64,000 bases of DNA from assembly GCA_026393855.1 (NCBI GenBank), contig JAPKZJ010000070.1, positions 1 to 64,000 of the forward strand. The letters run 5' to 3'. The first letter of the stretch is position 1. Every line of letters starts with the position of its first letter. The position numbers and the translations under genes are program-made. The notes below the pieces were generated by a model that was not told the DNA's origin, did not search any database, and was given only the letters and a program-made list of their open reading frames with translations. The stretch is from Candidatus Aminicenantes bacterium. Its GTDB lineage: Bacteria; Acidobacteriota; Aminicenantia; Aminicenantales; UBA4085. Shown in pieces: positions 41,584 to 49,816 of the stretch.

Positions 41584-43197
41584 ATGAAGCTGTTCGGAAA
41601 ACCGGCCGTTGAAGGCGTCATGGCCCGCCAGGATGGAGGCTTCCGTCTGGAGGCTTCCGTGGCGACGATCGCCGGCGGGTTTATGGCTTCCGGCCGGGTT
41701 CGGGGCCGGGGCGACCGGATCGAAGTCTTCCGCGCGCCCGCTCCCCGCCGCTTTCTCCTCAACAACTGGCAGTCTTGGGGGCCCACCCAGGCCCTTGACC
41801 TCGGCGGCCGGCTCGAAGGCGTCGCGGAACGGATGGCGAACTACAGTCGTTGGGTTTTCTCGCCCATCCCCGCAGTCTTCGCCGGGGCCGTGGTCAGTGA
41901 TTATTTCATCGCTTGGGAGGACACGCTCGTCGGGTTTCTCTCTTCCCAAATCGCCCACCCGTATTTCGTCGTCGAGGGCGACGAAATCGCCGGCTATCTG
42001 GAGTATTTCGGCGCCGACCAGCCCGACTGGGTCCGGCTGGAACCCCTGGTCATCCTGCGGGGAGCTCCGATCGAGGACTTGCTCGAGGCCTACGCGCTTT
42101 TAGCGGGTTCGGACGCGGATGTCCGAGTCCCCGCCCCCAACCCGGTCGGGTGGTCCAGCTGGTATCAATATTTCACCAACCTGACCGGCGCCGACGTGGA
42201 CAAGAACCTCCGCTTGGCGGGCCAGGGGTTCCCCTTTGAAGTCTTCCAGATCGACGACGGCTATGAGGCCGACATAGGCGATTGGCGGACCGTCAAGCCC
42301 GGATTTCCCAACCCGGCGGACCTGGCTCGCCGTATTCGCGAGCGAGGTTTCATGGCCGGGATCTGGACCGCGCCGTTCAGCGCTTCGGAGACTTCGGAGA
42401 TTTTCGGCCGGCACCCGGACTGGTTCGTCTCGGAGGACGGACGGCCCAAGCCCTGTTATAGGAATTGGAAAAAAACCATTTACGCCCTGGATACCACCCA
42501 CCCTGACGTCCAGGCCTGGCTGTTCGAGACGTTCGAGGCCTTTAAAAGGATGGGGTATACCTATTTCAAGATCGACTTTCTCTTCGCCGCAGCCATGGCG
42601 GGAGAGCGACGCGAAGCGGCGACTCCCATGCAAGCCTATCGGCGGGGGATGGACGTCATCAACAAGGCGGCGGCCGGCGGCTTCGTCCTGGCCTGCGGCG
42701 CGCCGCTTCTGCCCTCGCTCGGATTCTGCCGGGGCATGCGCGTCGGCGAGGATACGGCCCCGTTCTGGAATCCGCGGATGTCGGGCCTGCAGGGGCCCAA
42801 CGCCTACATCGCCCTGAAAAACCCGATTTTGCGTTGGTTTATGCACCGGCGTTGGTGGCTCAACGACCCCGACTGCCTGCTGCTGCGCGAGATGGACATC
42901 GATCTGACCTTCGACGAGAAGGCCCTCTACGCCCGCGCCGCGGGGCTCCTGGACGCCATGCTCATCGACAGCGACGATCTGGAGCTTGTCGATGCCCGCG
43001 GCCGGGCCCTGCTGGCCGAGGCCGTATCACTGAAAGGCGGCCGGCCCCGCGTTCGCGGCGTGCTGGACGACGATTTCTACCTGATCGAATCGATAGGCGG
43101 CCCGGCAGGAGATAAGCGCTTCGCTGCCAACCTGTCGGAGCGGATGCGGGTGATGGATGGGCGCGAGGTGGGCCCCCGCTCGGGCGCTTTTCTTTAG
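41584..43197 (+). CDS. Alpha-galactosidase, GH36
   Basis: 537 residues from the ATG at 41584, chosen because relatives such as Thermotoga GalA begin at the same point (MxxFGK) and GGAG lies upstream; an ATG at 41563 adds seven residues. No signal peptide, so cytoplasmic. The N-terminal beta domain includes LLNNWQSWGP, then a TIM barrel. Catalytic residues are clear: nucleophile Asp331 in YFKIDF and acid/base Asp390 in RVGEDTAPFW; WSSWYQYF and FQIDDGYEADIGDW are substrate-site stretches. It should release galactose from alpha-galactosides. It overlaps the convergent barrel gene by 4 bp. Confidence 0.94.
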   Translation: MKLFGKPAVEGVMARQDGGFRLEASVATIAGGFMASGRVRGRGDRIEVFRAPAPRRFLLNNWQSWGPTQALDLGGRLEGVAERMANYSRWVFSPIPAVFAGAVVSDYFIAWEDTLVGFLSSQIAHPYFVVEGDEIAGYLEYFGADQPDWVRLEPLVILRGAPIEDLLEAYALLAGSDADVRVPAPNPVGWSSWYQYFTNLTGADVDKNLRLAGQGFPFEVFQIDDGYEADIGDWRTVKPGFPNPADLARRIRERGFMAGIWTAPFSASETSEIFGRHPDWFVSEDGRPKPCYRNWKKTIYALDTTHPDVQAWLFETFEAFKRMGYTYFKIDFLFAAAMAGERREAATPMQAYRRGMDVINKAAAGGFVLACGAPLLPSLGFCRGMRVGEDTAPFWNPRMSGLQGPNAYIALKNPILRWFMHRRWWLNDPDCLLLREMDIDLTFDEKALYARAAGLLDAMLIDSDDLELVDARGRALLAEAVSLKGGRPRVRGVLDDDFYLIESIGGPAGDKRFAANLSERMRVMDGREVGPRSGAFL

Positions 43198-43757
43198 AGT
43201 CCGAAGCCGAGCCCGGCCACGGCCCGGAATCCGCCCAGATCGACCCGGTCGTCGAAGGGGTCGACCCAGAGGACGCCGTACTTGATCTCGGCCGAGAGGA
43301 AAACCCGCTTCATGATCCGGGCGTTCAGCCCGAGGGCCATGGAGAATGAGATGTCGTTGCCTTTGACGTTGTAAGCGGTCAGAAAAGGGCTGTCGATATG
43401 GATCTTGTACATGGAAACGCCGGGGCCGATTTTGAGATAGGGGGTCAGCCGGCCGGTCGGCCATTCCTGCCGGTAGAAAAGCTCGAACCCGGAAACGCTC
43501 AATGAAAAGAGGTCTCCGAATAGGCCGACCCGGGCCTCGCGTTTGTAGGCGGCTTCATAGGACAGGCCGACGCTACCGGTAGGGGAGACGCGGAAGGTGA
43601 TCGTCGGGACGGCCACGACGCCGCTTCCAAACACGCCCCGCAGGTTGGCGTCCTTGAGCGTTCGGACGCCGTAGAGGAGACCGATCTCTCCCCGGAAGCC
43701 CCAGGCGGATGCCGCCAGGACGAAGAGGAGCAGGCCGGCCGGGATGGTTTTCTTCAT
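43194..43757 (-). CDS. Predicted small outer-membrane beta-barrel protein
   Basis: 187 residues from the ATG at 43757, which starts a signal peptide (to about 20, ASAWG). Longer readings run into the upstream gene. Alternating strand patterns, Gly/Tyr-rich turns (LTPYLKIGPGVSMYKI) and a C-terminal FRAVAGLGFGL suggest an eight-stranded OmpA/OmpW-like barrel. No specific family is assigned. It follows the pseudo-papain gene by 11 bp, so it is probably in the same unit. Confidence 0.75.
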   Translation of the reverse strand: MKKTIPAGLLLFVLAASAWGFRGEIGLLYGVRTLKDANLRGVFGSGVVAVPTITFRVSPTGSVGLSYEAAYKREARVGLFGDLFSLSVSGFELFYRQEWPTGRLTPYLKIGPGVSMYKIHIDSPFLTAYNVKGNDISFSMALGLNARIMKRVFLSAEIKYGVLWVDPFDDRVDLGGFRAVAGLGFGL

Positions 43758-43768
43758 CGGCCGGGATG

Positions 43769-45469
43769 TCAGATCGAGAATTCGGCGGGGTCGCTCTCGC
43801 GGCCGTCCGCCAAGACGGCGGTGACGCGGTAGACGAAGGCGTCGTCCTTCTTCACCGCCCGGACGAAAAAGATCAGCTGCGTGGAGATCGTTTCGCCCAA
43901 CAGGGCGAACGCGGCATCCGTGTCCGCCTGGGCTCGGCGGTAAATCCGGTACTTGGACACGGCCGCCGTGTTCTTGGGGTTGGCCAGCCAAGTCAGCTTG
44001 TCGACATACTCCTTGAAAAAGAAGAAGTTGTTGGTCAGCCGCTCGACCTTGAGCTCGGCCGGGGGATAGGCGGCGGGATAGCCCGCATAGGCCTTGAGGC
44101 AAAGGCTGGTCCGGGCGTATTTCGTCCCGTCGGCCGCGGTCAGATCGGTCCAAACCGCGCCGTCGGGGCTGATGAAGCCTTCGCCCGGATTGGCGGTGAA
44201 TGCAGCCGTCATGTCGGCGATCGGATGTTCCAAGGGGATGGGGAACTCGTCGCCGTCTGTCTGAAGCCTGACGACGACGGAGAAGCGCTGATTGAGGAGC
44301 AGCGGAAGGGAGGTCGTCAGCGGGATGGTCATGAAACCGGGAGTTGAGAAGGACCCGGTCTGGCGGAGGGCCAGGCTGCCGCTCCTCGGCCGGCCGGGGA
44401 CGGCATCCTTATAAATCAAAATCTCGTATGTGCCCGCGGCCGTGAAGGCGTAGAAGCCCACGGCGGCCAATGGGTCGGCGGACGAGGCCACGAACTGGGA
44501 GGCGAACCAGCCGGCATCCGCATCGAAGCCCAGCCGCGAGGTGCAGCCGTTGGGATCGTAGGCGTACTGGACGGTGTAGCCGGCCTTGGGCTCGGCCGTG
44601 AACGCGGCGCTGAAATAGCGGCGGGCCAGGAACGCGTCGTAGTAGGAGACGTAGAAATAACCGCCGCTTCCCCAGGCGGAGCCGAGGCTGTTCTTGCACA
44701 GGAAGGCGCCGTTGCCGGGCGCCGGGGGGGAGAACTTCGCTCGATCGAACGAGTCATCCCAGCCGGCGATGGCGACCGCCCTTGTTTCGCCTTCCGTGCC
44801 GGTGTTGAGGTAGGCGGCCTGGGGGGCGTTATAAGCGGCGGCGGTGAAGACCATATCCGCCCAGATCGCGCCGTAATCCATGACGGCCTGCTTGAGGCGG
44901 TCGTTGTCCAAGGCCGCGGTCCGGGGCGGGAAATAGGCCACGTTCTGGACGTGCTTGACGGCGCTGTCGTCGCGGATCGCCGCCGGCCACGGGTCGTCGG
45001 ATTCGCGGATGGGGTCGGTCCAGCGGGCCAAGGCGCCGACCACGGCGTCGAGCGAGACGGTGCCGAGAAGCCCGGCCCGGAGGTGTTGCTCGGAGAAATC
45101 CCAGACTTCGGAAGGCTTGAGAGAAGACTCCAACGAGGCCAGGGCGGCAAAGACGGTCGATCCGCCGAGCACGCCTTCGTTCCGAACGGGCGTCATCTTG
45201 TTCAGGGCCCGCAGGTCATAGTATGCGGGCAAGGCTTCGGCTTGCATAGGGGCGGAAGCCGCCGTCAGGCGGACGGCATCATGCGTCCCGGCGACGATGG
45301 CGCCCGGGAGGAGCGAGCCCTGGAGCCGGAGAAGTCGGGCCACATCCGGGTGGAGCGGCGCTTGAATGGGCGGAACGCCCGCCGGCGCGGTCTGCGCGCC
45401 GGGCCGGGCCGAGCTGATCCCGCCCGCCGTTAAAATTAGGATAACCGCCAAAAAGGCGCATTTTCGCAT
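43769..45469 (-). CDS. Papain-fold (C1-like) protein lacking its catalytic residues, with lectin-like and FN3-like parts
   Basis: 566 residues with a signal peptide (about 1-21). YYDLRALNKMTPVRNEGVLGGS aligns with the active-site region of C1 peptidases, but Ser104 replaces the nucleophile Cys and Glu98 the oxyanion Gln. In ETRAVAIAGWDDS, Arg230 replaces the catalytic His. Only Asn260 (KNSLGSAWGSGGYFYVSY) remains. After the papain fold come a lectin-like beta domain (about 290-460) and an FN3-like C-terminal domain (about 475-566). It is likely a binding protein built on a protease scaffold. No frameshift or stop is present. Confidence 0.88.
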   Translation of the reverse strand: MRKCAFLAVILILTAGGISSARPGAQTAPAGVPPIQAPLHPDVARLLRLQGSLLPGAIVAGTHDAVRLTAASAPMQAEALPAYYDLRALNKMTPVRNEGVLGGSTVFAALASLESSLKPSEVWDFSEQHLRAGLLGTVSLDAVVGALARWTDPIRESDDPWPAAIRDDSAVKHVQNVAYFPPRTAALDNDRLKQAVMDYGAIWADMVFTAAAYNAPQAAYLNTGTEGETRAVAIAGWDDSFDRAKFSPPAPGNGAFLCKNSLGSAWGSGGYFYVSYYDAFLARRYFSAAFTAEPKAGYTVQYAYDPNGCTSRLGFDADAGWFASQFVASSADPLAAVGFYAFTAAGTYEILIYKDAVPGRPRSGSLALRQTGSFSTPGFMTIPLTTSLPLLLNQRFSVVVRLQTDGDEFPIPLEHPIADMTAAFTANPGEGFISPDGAVWTDLTAADGTKYARTSLCLKAYAGYPAAYPPAELKVERLTNNFFFFKEYVDKLTWLANPKNTAAVSKYRIYRRAQADTDAAFALLGETISTQLIFFVRAVKKDDAFVYRVTAVLADGRESDPAEFSI

Positions 45470-45501
45470 GAAACACTCCGCTTTGTCCCCGATGGGCAGG
45501 G

Positions 45502-46467
45502 CTATTGTAACATAAAGAGGAAACGCGTTGAACGCGATGTGGGCTCACAGCGGAACCGGTCGAGGGCGGTTTTGGCGGCACCCGGCCCGGCGCCGGTCAA
45601 CAGGGCGGAGATGTCCCGGCCGTTGGGCCGCCAGGCGACCGTGCGCCCTTTGTCGTCCGTTGCGGTCAGAGTTTCTTCCGCGGATATGGCGATATTCTTG
45701 TATTTTCCCGCCGCTTCGAGCGCTTTCCGGATCTCGGGGATCCGGGCGGCTGCTTCCTTGGCGGACGCAAATCGGAAGAGAAAGGCCCATTCGCCGCCCT
45801 TCTCGGCCGCGGCGGCCTCCGCGAAGCGGAGTACGTCGCCCGTGAAAAACGGGTGGATATTGTAAAGCCCGATCACGCCTTTGATGTATTTCCGATGCGG
45901 GGAGGATGCGAACTCCGCTGGGAGTCGTTCGAAGAGGTCCGGCGGAGTTCCCCGCGAAGGGAGAAGCGATGCCGCGGCCTCGCCTATCGCCCGCACGCCG
46001 GCCAGGCATTCCGGGCTATCATCGAATCCCGTCACCGTGACCTGGTAGGACCCTTTCCAGAAGTTGAGGTAATAATCCTCGAGATCGGCACCTTGGCCGA
46101 TGGGCACGGATTTGCCTCGTCCGCTGGCCTTGAAGGAAAAGGCGCCGAACGCGGCCCGGGGATCGGTCATTTCGAAGATCTCGAGCGTGACGGTTCGGCC
46201 CGCGGCGTTGCGGTAATCCCGGGCGATCACCCGGCGGAATCCGTATTCCTGATAGATCTCGGCTCCGCCGTCGATGTAGACGAACAGCTCTTCGCCCTGA
46301 AAGCGCTGGATATCGCCGTTCGGCGACCAGCCGGGAACCCGGCCCGCGGGCGGGAGAAAGCCGGCCAAATCGCCGGGCCGCTCGGACTGGGTGGAGAGAG
46401 CCGCCGGTGCGAACAAGACAAGTAGGAGCGCGGCCGTCCAGGCCGCCTGCCGGAGCATCCCCGCCAC
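45502..46467 (-). CDS. Secreted protein of unknown function (DUF6599-like)
   Basis: 321 residues. The GTG at 46467 lies 1 bp after the stop of the DUF362 gene; an ATG at 46458 is an equal start. Signal peptide to about 26. The N-terminal block GELFVYIDGGAEIYQEYGFRRV-like (FVYIDGGAEIYQEYGF) and FEMTDPRAAFGAFSF resemble DUF6599. The middle holds a helical region and the end is basic. Nothing is known of the function. It is encoded between the TAT-exported DUF362 protein and the pseudo-papain, all on the same strand. Confidence 0.78.
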   Translation of the reverse strand: MAGMLRQAAWTAALLLVLFAPAALSTQSERPGDLAGFLPPAGRVPGWSPNGDIQRFQGEELFVYIDGGAEIYQEYGFRRVIARDYRNAAGRTVTLEIFEMTDPRAAFGAFSFKASGRGKSVPIGQGADLEDYYLNFWKGSYQVTVTGFDDSPECLAGVRAIGEAAASLLPSRGTPPDLFERLPAEFASSPHRKYIKGVIGLYNIHPFFTGDVLRFAEAAAAEKGGEWAFLFRFASAKEAAARIPEIRKALEAAGKYKNIAISAEETLTATDDKGRTVAWRPNGRDISALLTGAGPGAAKTALDRFRCEPTSRSTRFLFMLQ

Positions 46468-46468
46468 G

Positions 46469-47416
46469 TCAGACCTTGGCCGTCTCGATCCGGACTTTGC
46501 GCAGGTCGATCTCGCCCAGCTTGCGCTCGAAGGCCTTGCGGATGCAGACGACGTCCGCGGGGTTCAGCCCGATGATCTCCTTGGCGCAGTAGGCGTCGAT
46601 TGCCACCCGGTCCACCCCGGCGATGATCTTGCCGGGCTTGGCCAGGTCGCCGGGTCCCATCGGCCCGTTGCTGGTGATGATCTCAGTGGCGTCGACGATG
46701 TTGAGATGGGGCTTGAAAACGGTGTTGAGGTCGACGATGCAAGTCTCCAAATGCTCGATGTCGGCCGGGTCGGTCTTCCAGTTGGTTTTGTGGAAGGTCC
46801 GGTTGCTGGCCCCGGAGTTAAGCCCCATATGATTTTTGAGCGTGCCGGTGAACTTGTTTCCGGCATGATCCTTGGTGATCGGCATGTTGATATAGAGGTC
46901 GTAGCCGTCGAGCTCCTTGGGCACTCGGGCCTCCGTCAAGGCCTGGCCGCCGGGGATCGCAACGGCCTTGAAATTAGCCTCGTCGCGGGGGATGAGCTTG
47001 AGCGTGATCCCCTCTTCCTGGACGACCTGGGCCAGCCCGGCGCCGTCCCAGTGGGCCTGGGTCAGCAGGCTCAAGCAGGCGATCTCGGAGGCCCCGGCCG
47101 CCTTGCAGAGCTTGATGACGGAGCGCAGAATCTCGGGCTTGGTGAACGTGCCGGGATGCTTGCTCTGGACGTTGGGCAGGAGGGCCACCTTGGCCCCCTT
47201 GGGGACGAAAGCTCCCATGCCGCCCAAGATCGAGACGGCTTTGGCCGTCATAGCGGCCGCGTCCGTGCCGGAGACCACGGCCAGACCGATCGGCTGGGCG
47301 TCCGGGCGCCCGGTCCGGGCCCAGCCCTTCGTCGCTTGAGTTCCGATCAGGGCTGCCGCTCCGAGGGTCGCGCTGCGCCCAATGAATTCGCGTCTTTTTA
47401 GGGTATTTCCGGCCAT
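46469..47416 (-). CDS. DUF362 family protein with TAT signal
   Basis: 315 residues. A twin-arginine signal LKRREFIG is followed by a hydrophobic stretch ending near residue 33, so the folded protein is exported by TAT. DUF362 blocks: LLPNVQSKHPGTFTKPEIL, YINMPITKDHAG, TGTLKNHMGL and GVDRVAIDAYCAKEIIGL. TAT export often marks cofactor proteins, but no cofactor motif is visible. First of a probable four-gene minus-strand unit down to 43194. GGAGG lies before the ATG. Confidence 0.88.
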   Translation of the reverse strand: MAGNTLKRREFIGRSATLGAAALIGTQATKGWARTGRPDAQPIGLAVVSGTDAAAMTAKAVSILGGMGAFVPKGAKVALLPNVQSKHPGTFTKPEILRSVIKLCKAAGASEIACLSLLTQAHWDGAGLAQVVQEEGITLKLIPRDEANFKAVAIPGGQALTEARVPKELDGYDLYINMPITKDHAGNKFTGTLKNHMGLNSGASNRTFHKTNWKTDPADIEHLETCIVDLNTVFKPHLNIVDATEIITSNGPMGPGDLAKPGKIIAGVDRVAIDAYCAKEIIGLNPADVVCIRKAFERKLGEIDLRKVRIETAKV

Positions 47417-47484
47417 GGTGTCCTCCGCGGGGATCGTTTGATCGATATAACGCTATCGCAAATCGCCAATAAAATCAATGTTCT

Positions 47485-47579
47485 GGACTCCCTTGGGACT
47501 CCCTTGGAGGGGGGGATCCCTTTGGATGGGGACCCTTTGGTCGGTTCCCCCTCCAACGTCGCCCCGTCTGAGAGACGGG
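47485..47579. repeat. Tandem 11-mer and hairpin cluster
   Basis: GGACTCCCTTG occurs twice in tandem (47485-47495, 47496-47506). TTGGAGGGGG (47504-47513) pairs with CCCCCTCCAA (47547-47556). CCCGTCT (47563-47569) pairs with AGACGGG (47573-47579). Together they would make a strongly folded RNA. Confidence 0.6.
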
Positions 47580-47670
47580 ACTCCTGCCACCCCCTCAAGG
47601 TAGCCTTCTCCGTTTGCCTTTCATCTTACTATCGGGAGAAATTAGTTTTTAAACTCGGGCGAGGGGTTCG

Positions 47671-47862
47671 GGGGTGAGCGCCGATGCGGAAATTTCGCTG
47701 CGTTGTCTCGGCTTTTGAGGGGAGCCGGCCCGGAAAGAGGCCGGCCGGCGAGGATGTTTGAGCGTTCCGGGCGAAATCCGTAAAATCGATCACGGAACGC
47801 GAGTTCCGAGCCGCCGAAAAAGGCGAGCCGAAACGGCGCAAAAATTTCCGCCGGAGCGAACC
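47671..47862 (-). repeat. Mosaic intergenic repeat, copy B
   Basis: The reverse complement begins TTCGCTCCGGCGGAAATTTT, continues with CGGCGGCTCGGAACTCGCG, CGATTTTACGG and GCTCAAACATCCTCGCCGG, and ends GCATCGGCGCTCACCCCC. It matches 20589-20910 apart from indels. Confidence 0.75.
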
Positions 47863-47881
47863 CCTGACCCCGAGCCCTTCT

Positions 47882-47910
47882 TTGACTATGGGCCGCCCAT
47901 GCCTTATATT
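47882..47910 (+). promoter_or_regulatory. Promoter of the hslV operon
   Basis: TTGACT (47882-47887), 17 bp, TATATT (47905-47910); leader about 14 nt with CGAGGA. Confidence 0.65.
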
Positions 47911-47930
47911 GAGTCTTCGAGGAAAAACCG

Positions 47931-48458
47931 ATGATCCGCTCCACCACCATCCTCTGCGTCCGCCACGAAGGCAAGGTCGCCATCGCCGGCGACGGCCAGG
48001 TCACCCTGGACAAGATCGTGCTCAAGCACTCGGCCCGCAAGCTCCGCCGGCTCTACGGCGAAAAAGTCCTGGCCGGCTTCGCCGGCGCCACCTCGGACGC
48101 CTTCGCCCTGTTCACCCGGTTCGAGGCCAAGCTTGAGGAATACAAGGGCAATCTCTCCCGGGCGGCCATCGAGCTGGCCAAAGACTGGCGGATGGACAAG
48201 GCCTTGCGCCAATTGCAGGCCTTGATGATCGTGGCCGACGCCGCGGATTCGTTTCTTATTTCGGGCACCGGCGACGTAGTCCAGCCCGACGACGGGATCC
48301 TGGCCATCGGCTCCGGCGGGCCCTTCGCCCTGGCCGCGGCCCGGGCCCTCGTCAAGCACGCCCATCTGACCGCGGCCGAGATCGCCCGCGAAGCCCTGGC
48401 CATCGCCTCGGAGATCTGCATCTACACCAACGACCGGATCACGGTCGAGGAGCTGTAA
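47931..48458 (+). CDS. hslV: ATP-dependent protease subunit HslV
   Basis: 175 residues. After the propeptide MIRS the chain begins [21 protein letters not shown], the proteasome-type N-terminal threonine nucleophile, with Lys in [32 protein letters not shown] and [16 protein letters not shown] match HslV throughout, and the length is normal. It forms a double hexamer that degrades proteins fed by HslU. Start codon of hslU overlaps its stop (TAATG). Confidence 0.97.
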   Translation: MIRSTTILCVRHEGKVAIAGDGQVTLDKIVLKHSARKLRRLYGEKVLAGFAGATSDAFALFTRFEAKLEEYKGNLSRAAIELAKDWRMDKALRQLQALMIVADAADSFLISGTGDVVQPDDGILAIGSGGPFALAAARALVKHAHLTAAEIAREALAIASEICIYTNDRITVEEL

Positions 48459-49816
48459 TGGCCGAAGACAAGGATTTCGAAGTCGAGCGCACGCCGCGCG
48501 AGATCGTGGCCGAGCTCGATAAATACATCATCGGGCAGACCGCGGCCAAGAAGGCCGTCTCCATCGCCCTGCGCAACCGCTTCCGGCGCCGCCGCGTCCC
48601 GGGGGCCCTGGCCGAGGAGATCACGCCCAAGAACATCCTGATGATCGGGCCGACCGGCGTCGGCAAGACCGAGATCAGCCGCCGCCTGGCCAAGCTGACC
48701 TCCTCGCCCTTCCTGAAAATCGAAGCCAGCAAGTTCACCGAAGTGGGCTATGTCGGGCGCGACGTGGAATCCATTGTCCGCGACCTGGTCCGCATGTCCG
48801 TGGACTTGGTCCGCCAGGAGAAGGCGGCCGAGACCCTGGACAAGGCCGCGGCCGGAGTGGAGGAAAAGCTTCTCGATCTGCTGGTGCCGCCGCCCCGCCG
48901 CCACGACGCGCCGCCCACCGAGGACGAGTACCAAAGCCTTTTCGAGACCCGCGAGAAGATGCGCAAACAGCTCCGCGACGGCCTGCTCGAGGACCGCGTC
49001 GTGGAGGTTGAGGTCAAGGACAAGCCCTCCGGGCCGATGGATATCTTCGCCAACTCCGGGATGGAGGACATCGGCATCCAGATCCAGGAGATCCTGCCCG
49101 GGTTCGCCGGCAAGAGCAAGAAGCGCAAGGTTAAAGTGCACGAAGCCCGCGAGCTTCTGCTGGACGAAGAGCAGCGCCGCCTCATCGATATGGACCAGGT
49201 CAGCCGCCTGGCCATCGAGCGGGTGGAGCGCTCCGGCATCGTCTTCCTGGACGAGCTCGATAAGATCGCCGGCCGCGAGAGGGGCCAGGGACCCGAGGTC
49301 AGCCGGGAAGGCGTTCAGCGCGATCTGCTGCCGATCGTCGAGGGCACGACCGTCCACACCCGCTACGGCCTGGTCAAGACCGACCATGTCCTGTTCATCG
49401 GGGCGGGGGCTTTCAACGTGGCCAAGCCGTCGGACCTCATTCCGGAGCTCCAAGGCCGCTTCCCGATCCGGGTCGAGCTGCAATCGCTGGTCAAGGCCGA
49501 TTTCGTCCGGATCCTGACCGAGCCGGAGAACGCCCTGATCAAGCAATACGCGGCTTTGATGGCCACCGAGGGCATCCGAGTGGATTTCGCCGCCGACGCC
49601 ATCGACGAAATTGCCCAGATCGCCGAAGACGTCAATCGCGAGGCCGAGGATATCGGCGCCCGGCGGTTGCATACGATCCTGGAAAAGGTCATGGAGGAGA
49701 TCGCCTTCCGGGCTCCCGATCTCGACTCCAAGCACGTGACCATCGACCGGGCCTACGTCCAGGCTCAGCTGCGGGACGTGCTCAAGAGCCAGGATCTCAA
49801 GAAATTCATCCTATGA
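48458..49816 (+). CDS. hslU: HslUV unfoldase ATPase HslU
   Basis: 452 residues. Walker A is GPTGVGKTE (about residue 63), followed by the pore motif region KFTEVGYVGRDVESI; Walker B is IVFLDELDKIA. The intermediate domain (about 110-240) carries typical HslU charged helices. The C-terminus LKKFIL fits the HslU tail that inserts into HslV. It unfolds substrates for HslV in the cytoplasm. Both ends overlap neighbouring genes by a few bases, so the operon is translationally coupled. Confidence 0.97.
   Translation: MAEDKDFEVERTPREIVAELDKYIIGQTAAKKAVSIALRNRFRRRRVPGALAEEITPKNILMIGPTGVGKTEISRRLAKLTSSPFLKIEASKFTEVGYVGRDVESIVRDLVRMSVDLVRQEKAAETLDKAAAGVEEKLLDLLVPPPRRHDAPPTEDEYQSLFETREKMRKQLRDGLLEDRVVEVEVKDKPSGPMDIFANSGMEDIGIQIQEILPGFAGKSKKRKVKVHEARELLLDEEQRRLIDMDQVSRLAIERVERSGIVFLDELDKIAGRERGQGPEVSREGVQRDLLPIVEGTTVHTRYGLVKTDHVLFIGAGAFNVAKPSDLIPELQGRFPIRVELQSLVKADFVRILTEPENALIKQYAALMATEGIRVDFAADAIDEIAQIAEDVNREAEDIGARRLHTILEKVMEEIAFRAPDLDSKHVTIDRAYVQAQLRDVLKSQDLKKFIL

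Larger units (their letters stand above)
47417..47930. other. 514-bp gap with tandem repeat, hairpins, repeat copy and promoter
   Basis: Beyond the DUF362 leader it holds an 11-bp tandem repeat, three hairpins (47485-47579), about 60 bp without features, mosaic repeat copy B (47671-47862) and the hslV promoter. Small frames in it are not credible genes. Confidence 0.65.

Noticed and set aside
41341-41958. Upstream extension of the sulfatase reading frame
   Set aside because: Beyond about 41340 the frame reads the hairpin repeat, the antisense of the oxidoreductase remnant and the antisense of alpha-galactosidase; none of it is sulfatase.
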